Both the position numbers and the translations under genes were made by a program. The notes beneath the pieces were generated by a model. The model saw only the letters and a program-made list of their open reading frames with translations. It made no database searches and was not told the origin of the DNA. Source: Hyparrhenia diplandra (taxonomy: Eukaryota > Streptophyta > Magnoliopsida > Poales > Poaceae). Taken from it: a DNA stretch of 64,000 bases. Shown here in pieces: positions 53,667-64,000 of the stretch (within the stretch, counting starts at the first letter, position 1; the number at the start of each line of letters is the position of its first letter). Where the stretch lies: NCBI GenBank assembly GCA_015847255.1, contig JADLZK010001321.1, forward strand, positions 62,001 to 126,000, written 5' to 3'.

Positions 53667-56136
53667 AGTGAGTCCACGCTTGCAAAGACAAGGTAGAGAT
53701 CAAGTGCATGGGCTGTTGGTGGTGGAAAACACCATCAGAACCAAAATTTCATTTACTTCTACTCTAACCTTGTGGGCATATTGAACAAGATAAAGATAAT
53801 GTATAAGTTCATTTATGACAAGGGTGGTAAGATCAAAAGATAAATCTAGCATGTAAATATTTTTAGCAAAATAATGAGCGAACAAGAAAGTGATGCTAGA
53901 AACAGTTTTTTTAAAAGCTAACATGTCGAGTTAACAAGATTGAATCTTGTGAAACTATAACTCTAGCATGTTTGACTTTTTATTTATGAGAATGCCATAG
54001 TAAAAGAGGAATTAACGACAACTTACCTCAAGGTGTTACCTTTATTATTGGAATATGATGGCGCTATTACACCTTGTGGTGGTCCTTCTCTTCTTCTTGA
54101 GTGGCATGTGGAGTGACAGGTGCATGTCGGGAGGAAGAGGATGGCTTAATTATCTTCAATGGAATTGGCCTCCCTCCTTGATGCTTCCATCACCCATGAA
54201 TTCCTCCTTCGAGTGAGTGCTTCGATTGTGGATTTTGTCTTATGTCACTCTTGTTCTTTTTTGGCTCATCGGGAATTCTTTTATCCATAAGTCATGTCTC
54301 ACATGTCTTGCTCCATCTCTAGTGAGTTCATCTCGACCTCCCCCAAACTTGTTTTATTGTTTTCGCAGGGGTTAGTCCAACAAAGATATACCGGCATCTA
54401 CTATAGTTTACTATGGTTCAAAAGTCAACCTAGACACCACGTCTAATTTGATTTAGGAAGGCGTTCTAACCTAAGCACCATGCTTCATTTAAAAAGCCTT
54501 TAGAAGAAAGATCACCACACCTTATGGTTTCAGGAATCAAACTAAACACCATGTTTAACTTTCGAGCCATGAAAACAATTTAAACTAAGCACCCCGCTTA
54601 ATCTAAAAGGTGTATGAAAATACTTCAAAACCTAAGCATACTATAGCAAACAATGGTAGCATGAAAGCATTGCGAGATTTATTCAAAAACGAGAGATGAT
54701 AGAGCATGATGAGTGTTTAACGGTCGAGCATGCATAAAGGTAAAGATAACCAAGCTAGTGTAGCAACACGACAATAAATGTTTCTATGTATGTAATTCAA
54801 TGTTGCATAATGACTGGTTGGACATACCTTGTATTGTCATCCTTCGTTCTTCTTTACTCCAAACCTGGCATGGTCGGTGACAAGAATACCCGAAGGAAAA
54901 ATTTTTATAATCATATGCTCATAAAGTAGGGGTATATAGTGATATATAAGTCTTTATAGTATTTCCCCTAGAGTGCTTGTTTTAGGACAAAAAGCTCGTC
55001 CTTGGGAAACTTTCAAATTATGAATCAAGATGATGAAGTGGTTTCCCTTATAATGCCATCTCTCAAAATTTCAAGCCGTAGGAAAATTCATCAACAACCA
55101 CCCTTTCTAAATTTGGAGATCTCATGTGCGGCAAGAATTGAGATGGCAATCAATTTAGGAGTGAGCATGGACTAGGTGGAAAAGTTCCATTTATGAAGTA
55201 GTCTTTATGCTCATTGATGTTCTCCGAAAAATGCGCTCCTTTTGGTCTTCCTTAGATTGTTCATAATATTTTAGGATCGTGAGGAGACGCAAGAAAAGGG
55301 CACAAGAGGATTCATTGGGCTCAAGGATGTGGTTAAAGATGGGTTCGAAAAGAATTATCTAATTTGAACATAAAAGAGAGAGACAGGAGTGGCTTCTTGA
55401 TGGCTTTGCTCTCTTCCTATGGCATGATTAGATATGCCATCCTTGAGGTTCCCTCAATGTCCTGCGTAGCAATAAAGGTGCTTTCTAAGAGATTATCTTA
55501 AAAGAGGTTTGGATTGTATATGGTCTCTTGTGAAGCTGGAAGTTCGTGAAACTCATCATCTAAAGAAATATCCAAGGGTTGAATTTCTTCTCCCTTAAAG
55601 GTTTTTAAGCGCATTGATGGTTTGGGGTTGATAGCTAAGTCTTGGGATTGGAGTGATGGTGATATAGCTATCGGAACTTCTATTTTTTTTATTTTGGAGG
55701 ATGATTCTTCTTCCTTTGGGTGGTCATAAAGAATGCTAGTATATGGGTTTCACCCGAGTTAGATCAAAGCAAACCTTGCTTAAAAGGGAAAGAAAAGGTT
55801 CCTCCAAAAAGCGCATGATGATCATGCGCACAACACTTTCATGATGTCGGCAAAGACTCCTACCATAGAAGATATGATCCCGCTTCTCACTCCCGAGAAG
55901 TATTGCTTCATGATCATTTTGATCAACCGTAGGCGTAGCTAATGGCCGGATGTAGGGATGAGATCTAAGGATTCTAGTGGCGAGCTTCCGCTTAAGGGTG
56001 CAGTATAAGATAGATAAATATGGAATCAATTGATCCCACGAAGATAGAAAAAGATGAGAAGATAGAATAAAAGAAAAAGATAAAAGTATAGTACAAGATT
56101 TAGCTATAGTTTTTCAACGTGGTCTCAAACCGTTCT
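53667..56136 (-). other. E4 leader, no supported coding region
   Basis: About 2.5 kb between the PBS and the ORF. It is AT-rich with short ORFs only (a 97-codon minus frame at 55736-56029 shows no recognised motif). It includes blocks resembling LTR words (CTAAGCACCCCGCTTAATC near 54590). Confidence 0.4.
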
Positions 56137-56153
56137 CCCCGGCAACGGCGCCA
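56137..56153 (-). other. E4 primer binding site (tRNA-Asp type)
   Basis: Element sense TGGCGCCGTTGCCGGGG, a full match to the complement of the plant tRNA-Asp 3' end, eight bases inside the LTR. Confidence 0.85.
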
Positions 56154-56161
56154 GAAATGCT

Positions 56162-57558
56162 TGTTGGTATTTGTTAACCTACAGGAATATTATGATGGAT
56201 AATCCGCAAGCGAACGGATACCGGTGAGCACTTCACCCGGGAATAGGGCTTTAAATATCGAATCCACAGGGAGAAGGTGAGAAAGCATGTCGAGGTGTAT
56301 AGCTAAATCGAGTGGCTATATAACTAGATTAAAAAGAGAGGTAAGGAGTTCCATTAGGAAGGTCTTGTTCTCACTTCAAGTAAATCATTTGCACATTGTT
56401 CTTAAGAGGGGTTGTCATGAAGAAACTCTTAATAAAGGGAATCTACGCTAACAACGCAGGGGCTCCTACGATTTCTATAAGCGGGCGGGGCATACGAAGG
56501 ACTCAATGGCATTTGTCACCACCACGATCGCCTTTAACGGTTGGTGTTTCACCCCGGCCTATAGAAGGTATTCGTAATAAGCTAGTCAATCTAAGCACCA
56601 CGCTTACATTAATCTAACAACTTTAACTCAAGAGCAACCAAGAATCAAAGTAATCTTATCAAAGAAATACGAACCTTAAGAACAATAGAGACAATACCAC
56701 TTACTCGAATGGAAGTCGAACAATCCACAAGATCTCGAGTTGCGCTCCAATGGCACCAACGGCGAGGAGGAAGAAGAAGATGGAGGCGCCGGCGGCTCAG
56801 GGCCTTCCTTCAACTCCGCCTCAACCGCGCTCTAATTCTCTCAACTTGAAGCTCTACTCTCAACTCTAATCTAAGGCTTCTAGTTCTACATCTTGTCTAA
56901 TCTTCTACTTCTAGTTCTTGAACTAGAGCTAAGGGCCGTCGACTAGAGCTGGATCTCGATCGATATGATGATGAGTTGATCTCGAGATTCATTGAAGCCG
57001 AGGGGCCGGGGGGGTCTATATATATGGGTCTTCTTATGTCTCTTCAAACCCCAGCAAGCAATGTGGTACTAATCTTCATGGGCCTTGACAATGAACGATG
57101 ACCATTGGATCAAACCGACATTATACGACCGGGTTTAGGATTTGCGTCTTAGAGGCGGTGGAGGAAGCTTAGGAGACGAGGGGGCAACTTGGCGGTAAGC
57201 GGGCCGATCGGCCCCATTATTGGCCGATCGGCCCGAGGTGGGCTCCACTCACGGCCCCGCGATGCGTCGCGCTTCTCGGAGTCTTCTAGATGATGTTTTT
57301 TCTTCGGTGTTAAGTTTCGTTCACGTCGGGTGTAATCCGGAGCCTTCTAGACTTGTTTCGAGTTGGATTGCGTTACGTTCGTCCGTCGTATGACACGTCA
57401 TTTCTGCTGTTTTTTTTATTTATGTCCCCGCAAATCATAACTTTACCAAAACTCATAGAAATCATTAGTAGAAACCCCTAATAAGGTTATCTAATTATAT
57501 TTTAGTCCTTTTCCATGAATTGTTGATGCATAAAAATATGAGTTAGTGAGCGTCAACA
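56162..57558 (-). repeat. E4 5' LTR
   Basis: TGTTGGTATTTGTTAACC to GAGCGTCAACA on the plus strand; partner of 49369-50764. Minus-strand TATA near 57015-57027 (CCATATATATAGACC). Confidence 0.9.
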
Positions 57559-58542
57559 GTCCCCCCACGATCTACCACACGACCCGGCATATAGGGAGCA
57601 AACGCGAGGCAAATAAGATCTAATCACCATGATTACATCCTCTCTACCACTCACCCATGATATCAATAGATGAGCGCTATATGAATCCATGCATAAACAT
57701 ACTTGATAATTCAACTATGCTAAACATGTAATCAAAGTAAACACTAGAACAAATAATCTCGAATATAAACATGATCAAGATATTCATATTAAGAACGTGT
57801 GCGGAACTTGAAGACTACTTACAATGAAGAACTTACAAGAACGAGGCGATCTTGAGCCGACCTCCGACGGTCGGGAGCGGATTTCTCCCTTCCTACTAGA
57901 TCTAATCTTGATTGCTACTTCTTCCTAAAGCGGTGTTTCTAGAGCGTGGGATTGATGACTTGAATCTTGAATTTGTTGATGACTTGAGAACTTGATGATC
58001 TGAAAAAGGGGGGCGGGGTCTCCTTATATAGTCGGGAGGAGGTGCTAGGTGTTGGACTTAGATACAACTCGTACTCCACCTGTTGCCCTCGGATCAAACC
58101 GACATTAAATGAGCGGATTAGATTGCGTCTTAGAGGCGGTTGGAGAAGCTTACGGAAGTAGGGCTGACGTGGCGGAGGAGGGAGGCCGGGCCTGTTTGTT
58201 ATTTAGGCCTAGGCCGGCCAGGTGGGGGCCCACGGGTCCCGCGGCGCGTCGTGGCTTCCCGAACCTTCGGACTCCTATTTCTTGGGTGTTAAGTCTTGAT
58301 CACGTCGGGATTAGTCCGGAGCCTTCTAGAGTCTTTCTCGGAGTTGGATTGCATTACGTCGCGTGTAGTCGTGCGGCTCGCGACGACCTCGCTGCTTTTT
58401 CTGTTTAGTCCCTGCAATTCACAACTTTACCAAAACTGGTGGAAATATGTTAGTGACACCCTATTCTAGGTTGTTATTATGATTTATACCCCTTTCTCAT
58501 GTTTATTTGATTAATAAATTTATATGATAACAAGTGTCAACA
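57559..58542 (-). repeat. E3 3' LTR, right piece
   Basis: Resumes at CCACGATCTACCACACGACC, the words that follow at 63981-64000 in the other E3 LTR, and ends AGTGTCAACA at 58542. Minus-strand TATA at 58023-58033 (GACTATATAAGG). Together with 48618-49368 it makes an LTR of about 1735 bp. Confidence 0.85.
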
Positions 58543-58561
58543 AACTCCCCCAAGCTTACCC
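58543..58561 (-). other. E3 polypurine tract
   Basis: Element sense GGTAAGCTTGGGGGAGTT directly before the LTR start TGTTGACAC. Nearly the same as the E2 tract. Confidence 0.8.
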
Positions 58562-58993
58562 TTTGCTAGTCCCTAGCAAAGCTATACTATAGCGAGGATC
58601 GGGAGTTGCTACTACGCTTTCATATCTCGGAAGCACCTTGTGTTTATCGAAATAAATTCTCCTCTTAACGCATTGCTCTCTCATACCTATTTACCATGGG
58701 GCGTAGCCTTTTCACGAATCATAAGCAATTAAAAGACGAACAATCAAGTTAAGTACTATGTCTCAAGCTCTTTGATCAACTATCATCCTGGGGTTTTGCA
58801 ATATTTTTCAAAAGAAACTCAGAGATCCTATGTATGACCCTCTTAAGTAGATGGTGGTAGCGGAGTTTCACATGTGGTAGGACATACATAGTGGGATGGT
58901 AGTAAATAGCCCTTTTTCTAGTATTTTTTCTTCTCAAGCATCTTGGACTATATCTCTCTTTCTAAAAATTGCTAAAACCTGGGCTATCCATTC

Positions 58994-59060
58994 TTGGAGA
59001 GGTGGGCCTTGCCCCGGACTTGTGTCCATTTTTCTCTCCCTCGGACACGTGTCCATTATT
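58994..59060 (-). repeat. E3 palindrome cassette (two units)
   Basis: GGACTTGTGTCC at 59016-59027 and the perfect 12-bp palindrome GGACACGTGTCC at 59043-59054. A GGGCC(C/T)ACCTCTCC-type flank lies at 58994-59008. It matches the cassettes in E2 and E4. Confidence 0.75.
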
Positions 59061-60264
59061 CATCTCTAAATATATTTTTATTATTAGGGAGGTAGGCCCT
59101 TCTCGCCTAGTATGACTGCATCTGTTACTCTCCCTCTCTCGTCTCACTTTTCTCTAGATATTTATTTTTCTTCTCTTTTTTTTTTTTCTTCAAATGTAGC
59201 CCAGCCTCTTGGCATGAAAACATCGAGAGAGAGACATATCCAAAAATTTGCAAGAGTTTATTTTTGTAATTATGGCTAGTAGATGATGGAATACGGGGAT
59301 GCGTACTTCGGGTTAGAAGCGGCGTATTTAGTGGAGTGGACTGATCTTGATGTGGAAGATAAACTCTTAAGGGTCATGACTAAGGAACTCATCATGTAAT
59401 GTTTTATAATTTTGAAAGATAAAAACCGGGAATCAAGTATTTCTAGGAATATGATAAACATGAGCTCAACTTTTCATGTATCTTTATCCCTCAATGCTAA
59501 GACTCAGATTAAGCATGTGCTTCCCACAGTGTTGGGTTTAGAGAAAATTAAGCATTAAAGCTTTGGGAGAATCTAAGTCCAAAGTGTAAGTACTTTTTTT
59601 AAGAGGAATTATGGCGGAGCAACTATTCATCATTTCCTTAGCATATATCATCCGGATCATAAAAAAAACAATCTAGCAAAGATCTAGCATTTATTTGACT
59701 CTTTAACACTAAGACTTTTATTTAAGACTTATTAACTTTTAAGCAAATATATAACTAGCTAGTATTTAAGACATAAGATAGTGATACTTATCGTGGTAAG
59801 CGGGGGTGCTCTCCCCCAAGCTTGATCTTGAAGTAGTCCTTTGTTCATCCTTGGAGCTTGCTCCTCTTTGAAGTCTCCTTTAATATTCTCCCTGTTAATA
59901 TTAATTTCGCACGCACCCGAAGGAACAAATTCTAGGATGTTATTGTGAGCCTTCATGTGCTCACGTCTTTTGGATTTTTTTATATATATATACAATAGGG
60001 ATGCTAATGCAAAAACTTATGAGTGCAATATTTTTGTATTTCTTTATTTTTTTTATGCCGCCACAAAGCAAGGAGTGCTTGCATGGGGCTTTAGGAGACT
60101 TTGATGCAAATGCAGCAAACATATTTTTTTGCGATTTTCTCATGCAGGTTTAAAAGAGTGAGTATGCTAAAGGAAATATGCTAATTGAAATGTCTTTGTG
60201 CGAGAAAATTAAATATGCGAGATAAATTTCGAAAGTTACCTCTCTCATGAGAGTTTTAGAGTAC
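59061..60264 (-). other. E3 3' non-coding region
   Basis: AT-rich, no coding. 59797-59980 is related to E4 52485-52660, including GTGAGCCTTCATGTGCTCAC. Confidence 0.5.
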
Positions 60265-60659
60265 TTACTCCCATGGCGTGGTGTTGTCTATGGGCCCTCG
60301 TGTAAATGTTGTACCTGGTAAGGGTCCTTCAAGGATCTCAACGGTGGCGAGACGAAGTAGCCGAGGAAGTCGATTGTTCGCTTGGTGATGCCGGCGCTGG
60401 CGGGTCTCGAAGGTGTACTCTTGTTGCTCTTCTTGGTGGGCGAACTTCTTTCTTCTTCCAACCTTGCTTCTTTGGTGGAGACCTCTCGGGTGTAGCGGTG
60501 CAAGGTAGTTCAAGATGGGTAGGAGCTGTGTGTACTTTTCCTTGATGTCCTTCTCTATCCTCTTGATGTCCTCCATCTTCGAGTCCAGCTTCTGTTGTAG
60601 TCTAAGGAGACGCTTCTGGCCCTTGGTCTTTCTTGGGGGCTGTTCATTGTTAGTGTAAG

Positions 60660-61040
60660 TATTGAAGAAACAGCGTATCTTTTTACCTTGAAGCTGGAAG
60701 TGGATCTCGCCCGTCCTGATGTAGATGATAGCTCTTGTAGTGTTCAGGAACGGTCTTCCAAGTACTATGGGAGGATCTTGTTCTTCTTCTCCCATGTCCA
60801 TGACTAGAAAGTCAGTGAGGACATAGCAGTCTTTCCGGAAATCGGTGTGATTGATCCGCCATCTGCAGCATTACATAGGTGGAGCACAAAGGCAGATTAC
60901 CATATATCAATTGATACGTTACCTTTGACATTAAATTGATGCCCGATCCCGTGTCGCAGACAACTTGCTGGAAGTTCCATTGATTGATGGAGCAGTGGAT
61001 TGATGGAACTCCAGGGTCGTCTAGCTTCTCTAGTTGTGGT
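60660..61040 (-). other. E3 retropepsin domain 2
   Basis: A second, diverged copy: DDPGVPSIHCSINQWNFQQV leads into the active site VVCDTGSGINLMSK (60925-60962) with canonical D-T-G-S, then LQMADQSHRFPE and, after a shift, MGEEEQDPPIVLGRPFLNTT and RAIIYIRTGEIHFQLQGKK. The two active sites are about 585 bp (~195 codons) apart. Confidence 0.85.
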
Positions 61041-61214
61041 GGAATGCGCCGAGTCTTCATGCTCATTTGCAACTTGATTGATCATCAAGACTCGTTCCAC
61101 GTGTGGTTGAGGTTGACGGTTCTTCTTGTTCTTGCTTCTTCTTCTTGTCCTCTCCTCGACAGCTGGTGCGTGTACTTCAGGATATGGTAGTGGCACAGGT
61201 GGAACAGGGGGAGC

Positions 61215-61570
61215 TAGGGTCTTGTGTTTGCAGTTAAATCTTTCCCTCTGTTTGTTGACGGTGAAGACGATCTTCGCGGTGTCGGCGTAGATGATGGCCT
61301 TGGTGGTGGCAAGGAAAGGGCGTCCCAGAATAATCGGGGCGTTCTTACCTTTGCCCGTATCCAGGACCACGAAGTCGGTAGCCACATAGAGATTACCGAT
61401 GTTCAGACAAACGTCTTCCAAGATGCCCTCGGGGTAGCATAGCGACTGATCTGCAAGTTGTAGGCACATGGTTGTGTATAATAAATTTGAACCTGGCTCA
61501 AGGCTTACCTTAGGCATAATGTTGACACTTGAGCCAAAGTCGCAGAGCGCGTCGTAGGTGCGGGCGCCGA
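61215..61570 (-). other. E3 retropepsin domain 1
   Basis: Active site CDFGSSVNIMPK (61514-61549); catalytic Asp present but D-F-G in place of D-(T/S)-G. Then LQLADQSLCYPEGIL, DFVVLDTGKGKNAPIILGRP and FLATTKAIIYADTAKIVFTV, the conserved C-terminal half of the fold with the ILGRPF block near 61320. Confidence 0.85.
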
Positions 61571-63200
61571 TCTTAATGGTGATGACTGGTCTCCCTGGAT
61601 CTCCTTTCTTGGCGGGCATGCCCCAGTCAGTCCACTTAGGTCCTTCTTGTGCACCCTTGGTCTGAATACCTGCATAGTAGACATCGACAAGATTTGCAGA
61701 TTCTAATTCTTCCGGCTGGCCCGGAATCTTACCTGGGTTAGGCATAGGAGTAGATAAAGCCAGCTGAGATAACTGAGATTCTATCATTTTATTGAAGCTA
61801 TGCTGGTTCTTTATTGCAGAAGAAAAGCTTTCCATTTTAGCACTAATAGTTTCTAGCATTTTATCATTGGAAGCTAACTTCTTAGACAGATTATCCATGA
61901 GTCTACCTTGGTTTTGTACTAACTCTCTTAAAGGTGGGAAATTATTGAAAGAGTTATTACCTTGATAGTTACCTGAGTAGTTACCGGGTAGTTGGGTCTC
62001 TGTTGATTCGATCCTTGATTCGGGGGACGATCTTGGTTGTTGTTGTTGTTGATGTAGTTCCCGTCCTCTTCCATTTCGGGACATTGGTTCCGCTCGAGTG
62101 TCGAGGTTGCCGCATTCTTCACACGTCATCGCGGGAATCGAAGAGTTGCATGACTTCCTTCTTCTCGGGAGCTTTGTCTTCAAGCTTCTTCATAATTAAG
62201 TCTATTTTGGCGGGCGGCATGTCTACCTCTTTCGGCCTGGTGCATTCCCTCTCTTTCTTTGGGGGGTTGACGGTCCTCATTCCACGCTTGGTTTGACGCC
62301 ATCTTCTCCACAAGGTCGGTGAGCTTGATTCGGTGTAAGGGGACGGGAAAGCACCTCCAAAGAAGAAAGCGTCCATGGTCTCACGGGTGTTGTTAGTAAG
62401 CCCGTGGTAGAAGGTGGGTCTGCATGAGTAGCAGTTCTCCATTCCATGGTGTGGGCATTCAGCGATGTAGTCTTGGAAGCGCTCCCACGCCCCTGAACGG
62501 GATTCTGGTCGTGTTGCTTCGCTGGAAACTTGAGATTTTCCCGTAAGGCGTTGGTTTTGCCTATAGGGAAGAACTTTTGAAGGAAGGAGGTAGAGCAAAG
62601 TGTCCAAGTAGTGAGTTTGTCTTTGTTGGCGTAGAACCATCGCCGCTCGTCCCAAGAGTGAGAATGGGAACAGACGAAGTAGGATTGCATCATTTGAGAC
62701 ATCTTTGATGGTGAAGGTGCCACAGAATCTCTAGGAAGTGTTGTAAGTGAGCATTGGCATCTTCTTGGGCTTTTCCACAATTGGCTAGCTTGTACCATGT
62801 TGATCAGTCTTGAGGCTTGAGCTCAAAAGCTTTGTCTCCCCATCGATCGCCGGCCGGTGCGGATGTTGGCCGTAGTCGGTGCAGTACTCGCGGAGGGTCT
62901 TGTTCGCCATTACTTCGAACACGGGTGTTAAGCTTCGCACAGTGGAGGAGTCTTCCAAGGCAGCGATCTTGGGTCGAGACTTCAACTTGGATCTTGCCTG
63001 CTTCAAGAGTTTTTCTGGATCGGAAACGAAGTTTTCGGGAAGATTCCTATTCATACATTACCCTGAAATAGATAGAAAGAATAATAACGAGGGTAAACCT
63101 GTTTAAGCAATTAATGATAAATTTAATACTTTACAATGCGTGAGAGAGATGCATGCATTTATTCCTATATTTATATTTTCTTGGGCTAAAGACTTTCTTT

Positions 63201-63218
63201 CCCCGGCAACGGCGCCAA
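63201..63218 (-). other. E3 primer binding site (tRNA-Asp type)
   Basis: Element sense TTGGCGCCGTTGCCGGGG, complementary to the plant tRNA-Asp 3' end, seven bases inside the LTR. Confidence 0.85.
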
Positions 63219-63225
63219 AAATGCT

Positions 63226-64000
63226 TGTTGGTATTTCTAACGTCACTAACTAGAAACAGATATAAACCTATCACTAGCAATGGCGTCAAAAATAAATATC
63301 AGATGTTGCTTCAGATAAAACTAAAAGAAAATAATTCATTGCAGTTCATAGCATATCTGAAAAGGTTGTCATCCCTATAGTTAAACTACTAATATGCAAG
63401 GAATAAAATATTCGTCCTATGCCTTGATAAACTTCTCAATAAGTGAATAAATAAATAAACTGGGTATCCGCAAGCGCACAGATATGAATATACCATTGTA
63501 GCATTTTAACCAGGAGTAAGAACCAGGTATTGAATTTATATTCTACCACAGGGAAAGAAGTCTATTATCAAGAATTAACTATGCATGTGTGTATCATGTC
63601 TCGTATGCAAAGCTTAAGTATTAAATCTATCAATTACATAAACAGGGATCAAAGTTCACAATAAAGATAAAAGTTCGATAAATAGATTCAACCAAGTCAT
63701 ATCCGGTGTGCAAGTAGAAAGTGTCAAACAAATTGGACGATAGCAATTCATAGGCTAGCTAGCATTAGAAACTCCAATATGTAACTCTAAACTATAAGTT
63801 AGGATCTACTTGATTAGTGCAATACATCTAACAATCATCGAAGAAGAAATAATTAAATCCACACATGAGGACAGAATCCATGAAGACTAAGGCGAAACTT
63901 AGAACAACCCGAATAATATCATCCGCTAGGCCTACATACGGGGATGGATTGCAAAGGACTCAATGGTGTCTTTGTCACCACCACGATCTACCACACGACC
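63226..64000 (-). repeat. E3 5' LTR, partial
   Basis: Starts TGTTGGTATTTCTAACGTCA on the plus strand and matches 48618-49368 with few differences. It runs off the window at CACACGACC. Confidence 0.9.

Larger units (their letters stand above)
49369..57558 (-). mobile_element. E4: small non-autonomous Athila-like element nested in the E3 LTR
   Basis: LTRs 49369-50764 and 56162-57558 (1396 and 1397 bp) are nearly identical. On the minus strand the order is 5' LTR (right), tRNA-Asp PBS, a 2.4-kb leader without clear coding, a short ORF, a segment homologous to the tail of the E3 gag-protease frame, a palindrome cassette, PPT, and 3' LTR (left). No gag core, protease active site, RT or integrase was seen. 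Near-identical LTRs imply recent insertion relative to E3. No clean target duplication: left flank GTCCTT, right flank GTCCCC. Confidence 0.88.
60265..63054 (-). pseudogene. E3 gag - protease 1 - protease 2 polyprotein, frameshifted
   Basis: ATG 63054 (minus strand) starts MNRNLPENFVSDPEKLLKQA and leads to ANKTLREYCTDYGQHPHRPA, the Athila gag opening. Gag core pieces follow: RRWFYANKDKLTTWTLCSTS, FLQKFFPIGKTNALREN and PTFYHGLTNNTRETMDAFFF. The zinc knuckle CEECGN is incomplete. A long open stretch (62183-60897, 428 codons) then holds a Gln/Asn-rich linker, the helix LMDNLSKKLASNDKMLETIS and a complete retropepsin. A second retropepsin (61072-60660) follows in shifted frames, then a basic tail and a helix (LQQKLDSKMEDIKRIEKDIK). 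The final reading near 60265 is non-coding for RT. Frameshifts near 62790, 62300-62200 and 61080 break the frame. Confidence 0.85.
48618..64000 (-). mobile_element. E3: Athila-like element, gag and double protease, no RT; runs off window
   Basis: Minus-strand element. Its 5' LTR starts at 63226 on the plus strand and leaves the window at 64000. The PBS is at 63201-63218, gag and two proteases at 63054-60265, a non-coding 3' part to 58562, the PPT at 58543-58561, and a 3' LTR in two pieces (48618-49368 and 57559-58542) split by E4. No RT, RNase H or integrase was found in the 4.7-kb interior. The far end has inserted into exon 2 of the V-ATPase gene. It is non-autonomous. Confidence 0.85.

Overview
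The window looks like nuclear DNA of a grass (Poaceae), from transposon-dense, probably heterochromatic or pericentromeric sequence. The evidence is nested LTR retrotransposons with grass-type Athila, Tat-like and SIRE features, a CACTA end with TTTAGTC/GACTAAA inverted arrays, an L1-type LINE, and three GC-rich grass-style host gene fragments. I see no tRNA, rRNA, CRISPR array or bacterial feature. Almost every reading frame is broken by small indels and stops, many in G/C runs. This reflects age, cytosine deamination, assembly error or a mix, so nearly all coding calls are given as pseudogenes. LAYOUT. (1) 1-11932: a minus-strand Tat-like Ty3/gypsy element (E1), cut by the window start. It keeps gag and protease but no reverse transcriptase (RT) or integrase. 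The space before its 3' LTR holds three transcription-unit-like blocks on the opposite strand: a plant-mobile-domain (PMD) gene and two small intron-bearing units with their own TATA boxes and AATAAA signals. (2) 11933-13583: a CONSTANS-like B-box gene fragment split by an Athila-like solo LTR with a perfect 5-bp target duplication. (3) 13584-15705: 5' LTR, primer binding site (PBS) and part of gag of a SIRE/Maximus-like copia. (4) 15706-17940: LTR debris with several tandem repeat families. (5) 18424-18905: the first part of a cytochrome P450 gene, broken. (6) 19128-40985: a Ty1/copia element whose 5' LTR is split by a decayed gypsy LTR, itself containing a gag-protease Athila-like element (E2, 21113-29944). 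A LINE (30170-36270) sits just after the copia PBS. (7) 40986-47800: gypsy integrase debris, a CACTA end, another gypsy LTR plus gag interrupted by a hAT-like insertion, then AT-rich sequence with a possible MITE. (8) 47860-48617: 5' UTR, exon 1, intron 1 and the start of exon 2 of a vacuolar H+-ATPase proteolipid (subunit c) gene. (9) 48618 to the window end: a minus-strand Athila-like element (E3) whose LTR cuts into that exon 2. E3 codes for gag and two tandem, diverged retropepsin domains but no RT. Its 3' LTR is split by a second, smaller non-autonomous relative (E4, 49369-57558). HOW THE PIECES RELATE. E2, E3 and E4 share a tRNA-Asp type PBS, matched polypurine tracts (PPTs), LTR ends of the TGTTGG/TGTTGACxCC type and a repeated palindromic cassette (core GGACACGTGTCC or near variants) about 440-680 bp from the 3' LTR. 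E4 retains the tail of the E3 gag-protease frame and little else recognisable. No gypsy element here keeps an RT, so all would depend on enzymes supplied elsewhere. The only RT sequences are in the copia and the LINE, both frameshifted. Most notable are the antisense cargo of E1, the double protease of E3, the shared 3' palindrome cassette, and the V-ATPase gene cut by a retrotransposon.
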